The translations under genes and the position numbers were made by a program. Below the pieces are notes generated by a model. That model was not told where the DNA came from. It did no database searches and saw only the letters and a program-made list of their open reading frames with translations. This document shows, one piece after another, positions 20,002-28,057 of a DNA stretch of 64,000 bases. The first letter of the stretch is position 1. Each line of letters opens with the position of its first letter. The DNA comes from Verrucomicrobiales bacterium (lineage in GTDB: Bacteria; Verrucomicrobiota; Verrucomicrobiia; Limisphaerales; J093), in contig JACKPW010000001.1 in NCBI GenBank assembly GCA_024233215.1, positions 310,001 to 374,000 on the forward strand, read 5' to 3'.

Positions 20002-21080
20002 AAACCCGTCAGCCACTGCAGCAACCGCAGCGTACCGCCCACCGCCGGGGCATGGCCAGCGTGCTGGTGATCGCCATCCTGGCCATTGTGGCGATCCTGT
20101 TGATGGGCAGCGGTCGCATGGTCCGGCAGATGCGCGAGGAGGTGGACCTGACGGAGCGGCTGCAGTTGCGAAGACTGGAGGCATCCACCGGACACCTGCC
20201 GGGAACGGCCATCCCGACACCGGCGACAGCGGTGGAATCAGAATTCCCACGGTATTTCGACTGGCACACACCGGCTGTGAGACCGGCCGAGACGAATGTG
20301 ATGGCGCTGGTAGAATGGCTCGTCAAGGAGCCCTCGCTTGACCTGATGATGAGCGACGCGCCGACGCTGGACGCGACAACTGAGGCGACCCTCATCGACC
20401 GGTGTCGCCAGTTGCCTGCTCCTTCCCAGCGCCTGGGGCTGATCTGCCTGCTTGCTTACCGTGGGGGGGAGCAGTCGGTGGCGTTCCTGACGAACATGGT
20501 GTGTCACGAGTATGCTGGCAGGCCGATTGCCCGTCGGGATGAGGGAACCATGGGCATGATCCCCGAGCTGCTCGGCTTTCTGGCGAGGAAGAGCACTGAG
20601 GCATTCCTTTTCCTCCAGCAGGGCAGGGATCCCTTGTTTTGGGAATCTTGCACTCTGTGGGAAGTACAGCCGAACGGCGTGTTCCTGTCCCCTGGAACAA
20701 CGGAGAGCAACCTGGCCTACCACTCTTTCCGCGGACTGGCGTGGAGTGCACGACCCGAAGTGGATGATCTGTTGGACGACTACTTTGAGCATCCTGAGCA
20801 AGCCGTGGAGGACCATGCCAGCGACGGCGTCCTAGACGGAGCATACATCCGGCACTTGCTGCGGGATCTCGAATTGGAGGAAGCGACCCGGCTGGCGTTT
20901 ACTGATTACGGGGCCTACCTGTCGGGATACTCGGATTGGAGACGCGATGGGAAACAGCGTTGGAGCGCCTGGGGGGATGAGACGTTTGCCATGAGGAAAA
21001 GACAGGCCCAGGGAGGGAATGATCGGAACCGTTCACCATCCGAAGATACCCCTCCTCTCTCTGGAAATGCGCACCCATAA
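19998..21080 (+). CDS. GspK/PilX-like N-terminus joined to an unrelated ~300-residue domain
   Basis: 360 residues from the ATG at 19998, again overlapping the previous stop (ATGA). Residues 1-63 hold a basic leader, the helix MASVLVIAILAIVAILLMGSG and a charged tail (MREEVDLTERLQLRRLEA), typical of small PilX/GspK-like proteins at this position. From about residue 64 (base ~20188) composition changes: GC falls (57-65% in lines I counted, against well above 65% upstream), and the protein becomes acidic with HEAT-like helical stretches (LIDRCRQLPAPSQRLGLIC, DDLLDDYFEHPEQAVEDH). I do not recognise this part. It looks like a fusion or an inserted segment replacing the original 3' end. Confidence 0.6.
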   Translation: MKTRQPLQQPQRTAHRRGMASVLVIAILAIVAILLMGSGRMVRQMREEVDLTERLQLRRLEASTGHLPGTAIPTPATAVESEFPRYFDWHTPAVRPAETNVMALVEWLVKEPSLDLMMSDAPTLDATTEATLIDRCRQLPAPSQRLGLICLLAYRGGEQSVAFLTNMVCHEYAGRPIARRDEGTMGMIPELLGFLARKSTEAFLFLQQGRDPLFWESCTLWEVQPNGVFLSPGTTESNLAYHSFRGLAWSARPEVDDLLDDYFEHPEQAVEDHASDGVLDGAYIRHLLRDLELEEATRLAFTDYGAYLSGYSDWRRDGKQRWSAWGDETFAMRKRQAQGGNDRNRSPSEDTPPLSGNAHP

Positions 21081-21147
21081 CAACGCCGATCGGGGAAGCA
21101 CGGGCCTGCCCGGAAGGTGCTGAGGCATCGGAAGCCCGGATCGTCGT

Positions 21148-21186
21148 AAAAAACCGCCCCGCCAGCCAGGCTGGCATGGGGCGGTT
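21148..21186 (-). terminator. Intrinsic terminator of the DUF1080 gene
   Basis: Bases 21152-21160 pair with 21178-21186 (9 bp), and an inner stem pairs GCCAGCC with GGCTGGC. On the minus strand the hairpin is followed by a run of six T. It lies 36 bases after the stop codon at 21222. This is a strong Rho-independent terminator for the minus-strand gene. Confidence 0.88.
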
Positions 21187-21221
21187 GAGACTTGGAGATT
21201 CCTCAGTGAATCGGGCGTCCG

Positions 21222-21857
21222 TCAGGGCAGCCGTTTCACCCGGATGTTGCGGTAGTGAATCTCGCTTCCCGGATCGTGCCCCTGCAACGCGAAGGTGCCT
21301 TCGGAGATCACCCGCGTGAACGGCCGGCCCGGCTGTGCCCCTTCCGGCTCGGTGTACTGCAGGACGGTCGTGCCGTCCACCTTCACGGTGATGGTCTTGC
21401 CTTCGACGATGATCTCCTGCGTCCACCACTGGTTGTCCTTCGAGAAGGCGTGTCCGACGTTCACGATGCCGTAGAGGCTGCCGGTCTTGATCCAGTCGCC
21501 CTGGGTGCAGTTGACCTGCGACTCAAACCCCTGCCGGGGCCAGTCGCGCTCCTGGTACTTGGTGCAGATGTAGATCCCCCCGTTCGAGCCGGGCTTGGTC
21601 ATCACTTCGGCTTTCAGGTGGAAATTCTTGAAGGGTTTTTCGTCCCCCACATAGAAGAGGTGGCAACGGTTCCCGTGCGCGACGAACTCGCCGTTCTGAA
21701 CCGTCCAGGTCTCCGGGCTTTCCACGGCCTTCTTCCAACCGTCAAAGGACTTGCCGTCCATCAGGGAAACAAAACCTTCCTCCGAATCCGCCGCCAGGGC
21801 CATGCCGCCCAGCAGGGAAATCGCCGACAGTGTGATCAAAGTGCGTTTCAGTTTCAT
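21222..21857 (-). CDS. Secreted DUF1080 (3-keto-disaccharide hydrolase) family protein
   Basis: 211 residues from the ATG at 21857 (MKLKRTLITLSAISLLGG, signal peptide to ALA); a 19-codon in-frame extension lacks leader character. The mature protein has the DUF1080 concanavalin-like jelly-roll signature: GFVSLMDGKSFDGWK, NGEFVAHG, FKNFHLKAEV, SNGGIYI, FESQVN and HYRNIRVKRLP at the end. The family is abundant in Planctomycetes and Verrucomicrobia, and some members hydrolyse 3-keto-glycosides. Its presence fits the glycan-degrading context. The transcript ends at the hairpin at 21152-21186. Confidence 0.88.
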   Translation of the reverse strand: MKLKRTLITLSAISLLGGMALAADSEEGFVSLMDGKSFDGWKKAVESPETWTVQNGEFVAHGNRCHLFYVGDEKPFKNFHLKAEVMTKPGSNGGIYICTKYQERDWPRQGFESQVNCTQGDWIKTGSLYGIVNVGHAFSKDNQWWTQEIIVEGKTITVKVDGTTVLQYTEPEGAQPGRPFTRVISEGTFALQGHDPGSEIHYRNIRVKRLP

Positions 21858-21945
21858 CGACGTGGAGATTACGCCGTTCCCAGGCCGTCCGCCAAGTCCC
21901 ATCATTGGAATCAACGGTCACACCTCCTGCGCTGGTCCCCGCTCT

Positions 21946-24441
21946 TCACGGGCGCCAGCGCAACAGTCGCAGGGCGTTCCCAATCACCATGAGGTCGGAA
22001 AAGCCCATGGCCGCCGCGCAAAGCAAGGGACTCAGGAAACCCAACGCCGCCAGCGGCACGGCGGCGGCATTGTAGAAGAACGCCCAAAAGAGGTTCTGCT
22101 TGATCGTGCGCAACGCCGCCCGCGCCAGACCAATCGCCTGCGGTACCGCCTCGATGTCCGAGCGCAACAGGATGATGTCCGCCGCTTCCCGCGCCACGTC
22201 ACTGGCCTGGCTGACCGCCACCCCGAGATCGGCCTGTTCCAGGGCGGGCGCATCGTTGATGCCGTCGCCGACAAACGCCACCTTCAAGCCCCGTTCCTGC
22301 AACCGCTCCACAATGCCGGCCTTCGCCTCGGGGCGGACCTCGGCGAACACGCAGTCAGGTTCAATCCCTGCCTGGCGCGCAATCGCAGCGGCGGTCAGCC
22401 GGTTGTCACCCGTGATCAGGTGGACCTCGTTTCCGGACCGACGCAGGCGTTCGACGACGTCCCGCGCCGCCGGTTTCAATTCATCCCGCAGCGCCAGGCC
22501 GCCCACCAACTCGTTACCCAGTGTCACCCCCAGCACGGTGGCCCCTTGGGACTGCCAGTCGCGGGAAAAACCCGCCATGGATTCCAGCTGGACACCCTCT
22601 GCTTCCAGCCACGGCAGCGAACCCAGTCGGGCCGGACGGCCATCGATGCGCGCCTCCACACCGGAGCCCCGCAGTTCACGCCAGTGTTCCACGCCGGGAA
22701 GTTCGCCGACCTTTCCAACCGCCTGTACGACGGCCCGGCTGAGCGGATGATTGGACGGCCCGGCGAGGGCGGCCGCCAGGGGTCGCAAGGCCGCGTCGGC
22801 TCCGCGGCCGCCCGATGCGATCTCCTGCCACGCGGCCACGGTGAGTCTCCCTGAGGTCAGGGTCCCCGTCTTGTCGAACAGCACCGCGCTGATGCGGCCG
22901 CTCTTCTCGAGTGCCGCCCCGTCGCGGATGAGGATGCCCCGTCGTGCGGCGGCGTTCGCCCCCGCCATGATCGCCGCAGGGGTGGCCAATCCCATGGCGC
23001 AGGGGCACGCCACGATCAACACTGCCGTGGCATGGATGACCGCGGCGGTCAACGCCGATGCGGGCAGGCTCAGCGGCCACAACCAGCGGGCCGCTGCCTC
23101 GGAGAGCGCGGTTGCCCCGGGGAAGTTGAACCCCCACCAGGCCGCCGTCCCCAGCGCAATGAGCACCACCACGGGCACGAACACGCTGCTGACCCGATCC
23201 GCCAACCGCTGGATGTCCGCCCGACTGCTTTGGGCCCGCTGAACCACCGCGATGATCTGGGACAAGGCGGTGGCTTCACCGGTGGCGGTGACGCGCATGA
23301 TCAACCGGCCGGTCTGGTTCAGCGTGCCGCCGTAGAGTCTCGCGCCGGCCGACTTCTCCACGGGCAGCGACTCCCCGGTGAGCATTGCCTCGTTGACGGC
23401 GGAAGCGCCTTCCTCCACTTCCCCGTCCACCGGCACCCGATCGCCGGGCTTGAGCAGGACGCGGTCGCCAACCCCGAGTTTTGCCACGGGAACCTCCGTT
23501 TCCACGCCGGCCGCGCTGAGCCAGCGGGCGGTGTCCGGTGCGAGATGCATCAACGCCCTCAATGCGTCCGCCGCGCGCGCCGACACCCGGCCTTCCATCC
23601 AGTGACCGATGCTGATCAGGGTGAGGATCCCGACCGCTTCCATGAAGTAGAGATGGCCGGTGAAGCCGGCGAACAGGCCCCAGGCGCTGTATCCGAAGGC
23701 AGCGGTCGATCCCAGCGACACCAGGGTGTCCATGTTCGATTTGCCGACGCGGAGCTGCTGCCAGGCGCCGCGATAGAACCGCCCCCCACAGAATACCTGC
23801 ACCGCGAGGCCAAGCCCGAAGGCCAGCCATCGATATCCAGGCTCCATCCCGAGTCCGAATCCCCACTCGCAGAGCAACAGAATCAGCAGCGTGATGCCAC
23901 CGAACCGGACGTTGAATCCCCAACCCTGTCGCCATGAAGGCGTGCTCCGGGACGAGCCATCTGCCAATGGGACCGCTGCGCGTGCCGGGTAACCGGCCGA
24001 CTTGAGGGCCGCGACGACCGCGTCCGGGTTCGGTTCCTCCCCGGATTCCCAACGCACCCGGACCGTGCCGGTTTCAACGTCAGGTTCCGCGGAGGCAACG
24101 CCCCGGACGCCCACAGCCGCCACCCGGACCTTCGCGGCGCAGTTGCCGCACGTCATCCCTGCAACCTGGAATCGCAGTTCCCCGGCGGGGCCGGCCGGAA
24201 TGATCTCCGCCGGATGCCCGGCCGACCGGATGCTCTGGGCCACCTCGGCCGGATTTGGATCGGCGCCCGGTTTCCAGTAAACGACGGCACTGCCTTGTTC
24301 AAGGGACACTTCCGCCCGCGCCACGGACGGCACCTTCAAGGCCGCCTGGGTGACATTCGCCACGCAGCCCTGACAGTTCATACCGCCGATCTTGAGCCGG
24401 GTTGGCGGGGTGCTCGCGGTGTTCTGCAACTCTTCACGCAT
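21946..24441 (-). CDS. copA: Copper-translocating P-type ATPase with two HMA domains
   Basis: 831 residues from the ATG at 24441 (MREELQNTAS). Two heavy-metal-associated domains carry CQGC (23-26) and CGNC (98-101). The P1B core follows: GRFYRGAWQQL, TGES, CPCAMGLATP (Cys-Pro-Cys metal site), DKTGTLT with the phosphorylated Asp, HPLSRAV (conserved HP) and GDGINDAP, with a C-terminal helix pair ending NALRLLRW. CPC plus two CXXC domains point to Cu+ export across the inner membrane. No CsoR/CueR or CopZ gene is adjacent, so control is not visible. A farther in-frame start (24600) lacks conserved sequence. Confidence 0.93.
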   Translation of the reverse strand: MREELQNTASTPPTRLKIGGMNCQGCVANVTQAALKVPSVARAEVSLEQGSAVVYWKPGADPNPAEVAQSIRSAGHPAEIIPAGPAGELRFQVAGMTCGNCAAKVRVAAVGVRGVASAEPDVETGTVRVRWESGEEPNPDAVVAALKSAGYPARAAVPLADGSSRSTPSWRQGWGFNVRFGGITLLILLLCEWGFGLGMEPGYRWLAFGLGLAVQVFCGGRFYRGAWQQLRVGKSNMDTLVSLGSTAAFGYSAWGLFAGFTGHLYFMEAVGILTLISIGHWMEGRVSARAADALRALMHLAPDTARWLSAAGVETEVPVAKLGVGDRVLLKPGDRVPVDGEVEEGASAVNEAMLTGESLPVEKSAGARLYGGTLNQTGRLIMRVTATGEATALSQIIAVVQRAQSSRADIQRLADRVSSVFVPVVVLIALGTAAWWGFNFPGATALSEAAARWLWPLSLPASALTAAVIHATAVLIVACPCAMGLATPAAIMAGANAAARRGILIRDGAALEKSGRISAVLFDKTGTLTSGRLTVAAWQEIASGGRGADAALRPLAAALAGPSNHPLSRAVVQAVGKVGELPGVEHWRELRGSGVEARIDGRPARLGSLPWLEAEGVQLESMAGFSRDWQSQGATVLGVTLGNELVGGLALRDELKPAARDVVERLRRSGNEVHLITGDNRLTAAAIARQAGIEPDCVFAEVRPEAKAGIVERLQERGLKVAFVGDGINDAPALEQADLGVAVSQASDVAREAADIILLRSDIEAVPQAIGLARAALRTIKQNLFWAFFYNAAAVPLAALGFLSPLLCAAAMGFSDLMVIGNALRLLRWRP

Positions 24442-24535
24442 GGCCGGCAAACATACCCACAACGTCTCGAATGCGACAGGGCAACCGCAGGAGGGCGAAA
24501 GTCCCTGAGCCGTGTCTTTTCTAGGTTCAGAGCCC

Positions 24536-24656
24536 ACAGAAAGAAACGAAGCGAAAGACCCGCCACGGACGGTCAAGACCCGGTCATCATTCAGTGGCAT
24601 GGCGCCGCGACCGACAATGAGCCATCGAGGGCCCGCCTCTCTTCGTTTCCTTCTGT
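24536..24656. repeat. Widely spaced inverted repeat upstream of copA
   Basis: Bases 24536-24551 and 24641-24656 are inverted copies of a 16-base word (ACAGAAAGAAACGAAG and its complement, one mismatch) 89 bases apart. They lie between copA and the M42 peptidase gene, in a gap of about 270 bases with no other gene. The spacing is large for a terminator; no function is assigned. Confidence 0.5.
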
Positions 24657-24710
24657 AACAAGTTGGGTTTCCTCACGCGACGCGCTCACGGCCCGCTCAT
24701 CCCTGGCGCG

Positions 24711-25781
24711 TCAGATCTTCACCTTGAACTGCTCGCCCGGTTTCACGGACAGGGCGAACGCGGCAAGCAGCTCCGGAATCTGCGCCAGGTCCTTCAGGTT
24801 CACCACTTCGACCGGCGAGTGCATGTAGCGGTTTGGCAGACTGACCAGGGCGCTGGGGATCCCGCCGCGGGTCCAGAAGATTGCGTCGGTGTCCGTGCCG
24901 CCGGTGGTCGACGGCGCCTCGTGCTGCAGCGGGATCTTCGCCTTGGCGGCCACCGTCTCGAGCCGCGCCACCACCTCCGGATGATTGGCGAAGCCATGAG
25001 TCACCGTGGGCCCCTTGCCCAGCTTGATGTCCCCGTGCAACTGCTGGCTTACCGTCGGGTAGTCGGTCGCATGGGTCACGTCCACCACGATCGCCACATC
25101 AGGTTGCAGCGAGTAGGCAATCTGACGCGCCCCCCAGAGGCCGGTCTCCTCCATGATGTTCGACACCGCACAAATCTCCGGCGCGAGCTTCTTCCGGCTG
25201 TCCTTCAGCAACCTCAGCGTCTCGGCCACGGCGAACGTCCCGATCCGGTTGTCAAAGGCGCGCGCCACCGCCAGATCACCACGCAACATGTCGAACTCGT
25301 CCACCAACGTCAGCGGGTCGCCAATCTGCACCAACTTCGCCGCTTCCTTGTGGCTGCCCGCTCCGATGTCCACGAACAACTCGCCCCACTCGGGTGCCTT
25401 ACGTTCCTTCTGGCCCTTGACCAGGTGGAACGCCACGTTTCCCACGACCCCCTTCACCGGTCCCTGGCGGGAGTGAATCGTCACCCGCTGCGCCTTGCTG
25501 ATCATCGGATCCACCCCGCCCATCCGTCGCACCCAGAGGAAGCCCTCCTTGTCAATGTGACAGACCGTCATCGCGATTTCGTCCGCGTGTGCCGCCAGCA
25601 TGAGCCGTGGCGAACCGCCCTTGTTCACGACGGCAACGCAATTGCCGTAGGCGTCCGAGAAGGTCTCGTCGGCATACGGCTTGACGTAATCGAGCCAGAC
25701 GCGCTGGCCGCGGGCCTCGTGGCTGGTGGGACTCGGGGTGTTGACGAGGGTGCGAAGAAACTCAAGCGACTTGTCACGCAT
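24711..25781 (-). CDS. M42-family metallopeptidase (FrvX/deblocking aminopeptidase-like)
   Basis: 356 residues, the usual size of the family. The two-metal aminopeptidase motifs appear in order: AAHADEI (His/Asp ligands), RAFDNRIG (bridging Asp), EETGLWGA (catalytic and ligand Glu), DVTHATD and RYMHSPVE (last His ligand). Family members form large tetrahedral dodecamers in the cytoplasm and trim short peptides from the N-terminus; the same family includes putative endoglucanases. There is no signal peptide. The gene precedes copA on the same strand but is about 270 bases away, so it is probably independent. Confidence 0.92.
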   Translation of the reverse strand: MRDKSLEFLRTLVNTPSPTSHEARGQRVWLDYVKPYADETFSDAYGNCVAVVNKGGSPRLMLAAHADEIAMTVCHIDKEGFLWVRRMGGVDPMISKAQRVTIHSRQGPVKGVVGNVAFHLVKGQKERKAPEWGELFVDIGAGSHKEAAKLVQIGDPLTLVDEFDMLRGDLAVARAFDNRIGTFAVAETLRLLKDSRKKLAPEICAVSNIMEETGLWGARQIAYSLQPDVAIVVDVTHATDYPTVSQQLHGDIKLGKGPTVTHGFANHPEVVARLETVAAKAKIPLQHEAPSTTGGTDTDAIFWTRGGIPSALVSLPNRYMHSPVEVVNLKDLAQIPELLAAFALSVKPGEQFKVKI

Positions 25782-25882
25782 GCGGGGACAGATACACGCC
25801 GGATGGGTCGCGGGGAAGGCGGAAATGGCGACTGCGCTTCTTGGATGGCTCCACCGGAGCCCGTTCCCTACTCTGCGCCCCG

Positions 25883-26638
25883 ATGAAGTTGATCTCCTGG
25901 AACGTCAACGGGTTGCGCGCGGTGCTGCGACGGAACTTCCTGGATTACCTGGCGGAGGAAGCGCCGGACATGCTGTGTCTGCAGGAAACCCGCTGCACCC
26001 CGGACGACGTGGAACAACTGTGGCCGACCGACTACACGACCTATTGGAATTGTGCCGAACGCAGGGGCTACTCCGGCACGGCCCTGTTCACCCGCACCCG
26101 TCCGCTGGCCGTCACGCACGGCATCGGGCGCACGGAGCATGATCGCGAAGGCCGGGTGCTCACCGCCGAATACCCCGACTTCTTCCTCGTGAACGTCTAC
26201 GTCCCCAATGCCCAACGCGAACTGACCCGCCTGCCCTACCGCCAGAAATGGGACCGCGCCTTTCGCCGCTATCTCCGCGCCCTCGATGAGCGCAAGCCGG
26301 TCATCTTCTGCGGCGACCTCAATGTGGCGCACACGGAGATCGACCTCGCCAATCCGAAGGCGAACGTGAAGAACCACGGTTTCACTCCGGAGGAACGGTC
26401 GGGTTTCACGGCGCTGGTGAAGGTCGGGTTTCTGGACACCTTTCGGGAGTTCGAAACCGGCGGCGGGCATTACACGTGGTGGAGCCCGATGGCCGGGGCC
26501 CGGCAGCGCAACGTCGGTTGGCGGATCGATTACTTCCTGATCAGTGCCCGGTTGCGCTGCCGCCTGCAAAACGCCTTCATCCGCCGCGAGGTGACCGGCT
26601 CCGATCACTGCCCGGTGGGGATTGAGATCGCCGAATGA
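25883..26638 (+). CDS. xth: Exodeoxyribonuclease III
   Basis: 251 residues from the ATG at 25883 (MKLISWNVNGLRAV); upstream in-frame codons add no conserved residues. All the endonuclease/exonuclease/phosphatase motifs are present: WNVNGLRA, LQETR (catalytic Glu), YSGTALFTR, GDLNVAH (Asp/Asn), WWSP, RIDYFLIS and GSDHCPVG (catalytic Asp-His pair). It acts in base-excision repair as AP endonuclease and 3'-5' exonuclease. It is divergent from the M42 peptidase. Confidence 0.93.
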   Translation: MKLISWNVNGLRAVLRRNFLDYLAEEAPDMLCLQETRCTPDDVEQLWPTDYTTYWNCAERRGYSGTALFTRTRPLAVTHGIGRTEHDREGRVLTAEYPDFFLVNVYVPNAQRELTRLPYRQKWDRAFRRYLRALDERKPVIFCGDLNVAHTEIDLANPKANVKNHGFTPEERSGFTALVKVGFLDTFREFETGGGHYTWWSPMAGARQRNVGWRIDYFLISARLRCRLQNAFIRREVTGSDHCPVGIEIAE

Positions 26639-26714
26639 GCCATTTTCAGGCGGAAGGCCCGGCGATTCGTATCGATGGGTGTTGGTTCGTGGTTCTGTAC
26701 TGAATCACTGCGGC

Positions 26715-26924
26715 TCAGGACTTTCCGGACGGATGTGCGTTGGTGGTGCCGGCGTTCGAGTGTGGGGACCGGTCGTCCGTTGATTCCGGCTTGGACTTGA
26801 CGACCGAATAGACCACCACCAGGGCCAACGCGAGCAGGCCGGCGCCGGTTGCCAGGATGAAGGTCAACTCCATGCCCCCGGGCAGGAGGAACGCCAGAAC
26901 GGGATCAGGCAGGGATGCTGTCAT
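26715..26924 (-). CDS. Small single-helix membrane protein, unknown
   Basis: 69 residues with one hydrophobic segment (residues ~18-42, MELTFILATGAGLLALALVVVY) followed by a polar Ser/Asn/His-rich tail. No family is recognised. A start at residue 18 is also possible. The ORF is plausible because of its clear membrane helix and position between two genes, but there is no conserved motif or strong ribosome site. Confidence 0.4.
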   Translation of the reverse strand: MTASLPDPVLAFLLPGGMELTFILATGAGLLALALVVVYSVVKSKPESTDDRSPHSNAGTTNAHPSGKS

Positions 26925-27235
26925 GGTTTACTTGGGCAGGGTTTGAATTTGGTCTGGCCAGTACGCCAAGGGCCGAAACGCTTCGCGTCGCTTATGAGGC
27001 ACAGCGGTGAACTGGGTTAGTCCAGCTGCTATCAGGAAGGATCGCGTCTGGCAAGCCAAAAATGACTGCAATGAGCCTGCCTACTCGCCGAGGCCGACCG
27101 ACGAGGAGTTGCCCGGGCAAAACGGTATTGCAGCGGCGTCGTTCTTTGTCCACCCCATTCCCCGACCCCCGCGTTGCGCAGGAGGTGAAAGGGGGGATTC
27201 CGATCGATCGGACGGAGCCGGACTCCCTGAACCGA
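26925..27235. other. Intergenic stretch without recognisable feature
   Basis: About 310 bases between the small membrane protein and the exported methyltransferase gene. Neither strand shows a protein with family character, a tRNA, or a strong hairpin followed by T. The base composition is a little less GC-rich than that of neighbouring genes. Confidence 0.4.
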
Positions 27236-27931
27236 CTACGGTTTCGCGACCTTCCGGAACTTCACGATGTAGTTCTGCTGCAGGAAGTCGTGGGTTTCGA
27301 ATGGCTCGAAGCCGGCAGCCTCGATCTCCTTCGAGAACACTTCCTGCCCGGCGCGCACGTGGTTGAACGTCCAGTCCGAACTCACCCCGGGAATCCGCTT
27401 GAACTCCACCAACATCAACACGCCCCCCGGCTTCAGCGCGGAATGAATCGACCCTAACGACTCCTCGGGATGGGCGAAGTGGTGGTAGGTGTCGCAGATG
27501 AAGACGAAGTCCACGGATTCCGCCGGGAGTTCCACCGACCGCTCGGTACAAAGGACGGTGGAGACGTTCGCCAGTCCCTGTTCCTTCATTCGGCTGGAAA
27601 TCAGCTCCAGGAACTTCGGCGCGATATCCACGGCGATGACGCCACCTTCGGGACCGACCTCCCGGGCGAACAACGGCTCGAACAGGCCGCTGCCGGCCCC
27701 CACGTCGGCCACGGTCATGCCGGGCTCGATGCCGGCGACCCGCACGATATCCTCCCGTTGATGGTAGATCTCACGCCCTTCGTTCTCAAAGCGCTCGACC
27801 CATTGTCCGGCGTCCAGGGCGGGGCTGAGGAACTGGCGATTGAGATCCGGTCGGGGGGAATCGGCGGCGCTCGCAACACCGGCGCCCATCAGTAGCGACA
27901 GGGCGAGACAGAGTGGATTCGGCTTGTTCAT
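27236..27931 (-). CDS. SAM-dependent methyltransferase-like protein with signal peptide
   Basis: 231 residues. The N-terminus MNKPNPLCLALSLLMGAGVASA looks like a cleavable signal peptide. The rest is a class I Rossmann methyltransferase: motif I VADVGAGSG (residues 74-82), IAVDIAP (acidic strand-2 end), VDFVFICDTYHHF (motif IV region) and LKPGGVLMLVEF. It is closest in character to UbiE-type enzymes. A methyltransferase outside the cytoplasm would lack S-adenosylmethionine, so the leader is odd. Similar leader-bearing proteins are found in other Gram-negative genomes, and their substrate is unknown. It is divergent from the sulfatase gene. Confidence 0.82.
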   Translation of the reverse strand: MNKPNPLCLALSLLMGAGVASAADSPRPDLNRQFLSPALDAGQWVERFENEGREIYHQREDIVRVAGIEPGMTVADVGAGSGLFEPLFAREVGPEGGVIAVDIAPKFLELISSRMKEQGLANVSTVLCTERSVELPAESVDFVFICDTYHHFAHPEESLGSIHSALKPGGVLMLVEFKRIPGVSSDWTFNHVRAGQEVFSKEIEAAGFEPFETHDFLQQNYIVKFRKVAKP

Positions 27932-28057
27932 TCGTCTTCCGGGGATTCATCGGCCAAGGCATCCGGAAAGGCAACCCGCTTTTCGCGTTTCGGCCTTGTC
28001 TTCGCCTGTGGTCAGTGATTGCCAGCCGTCCACGATGATGCTTGGCTTGGTGGCAGC

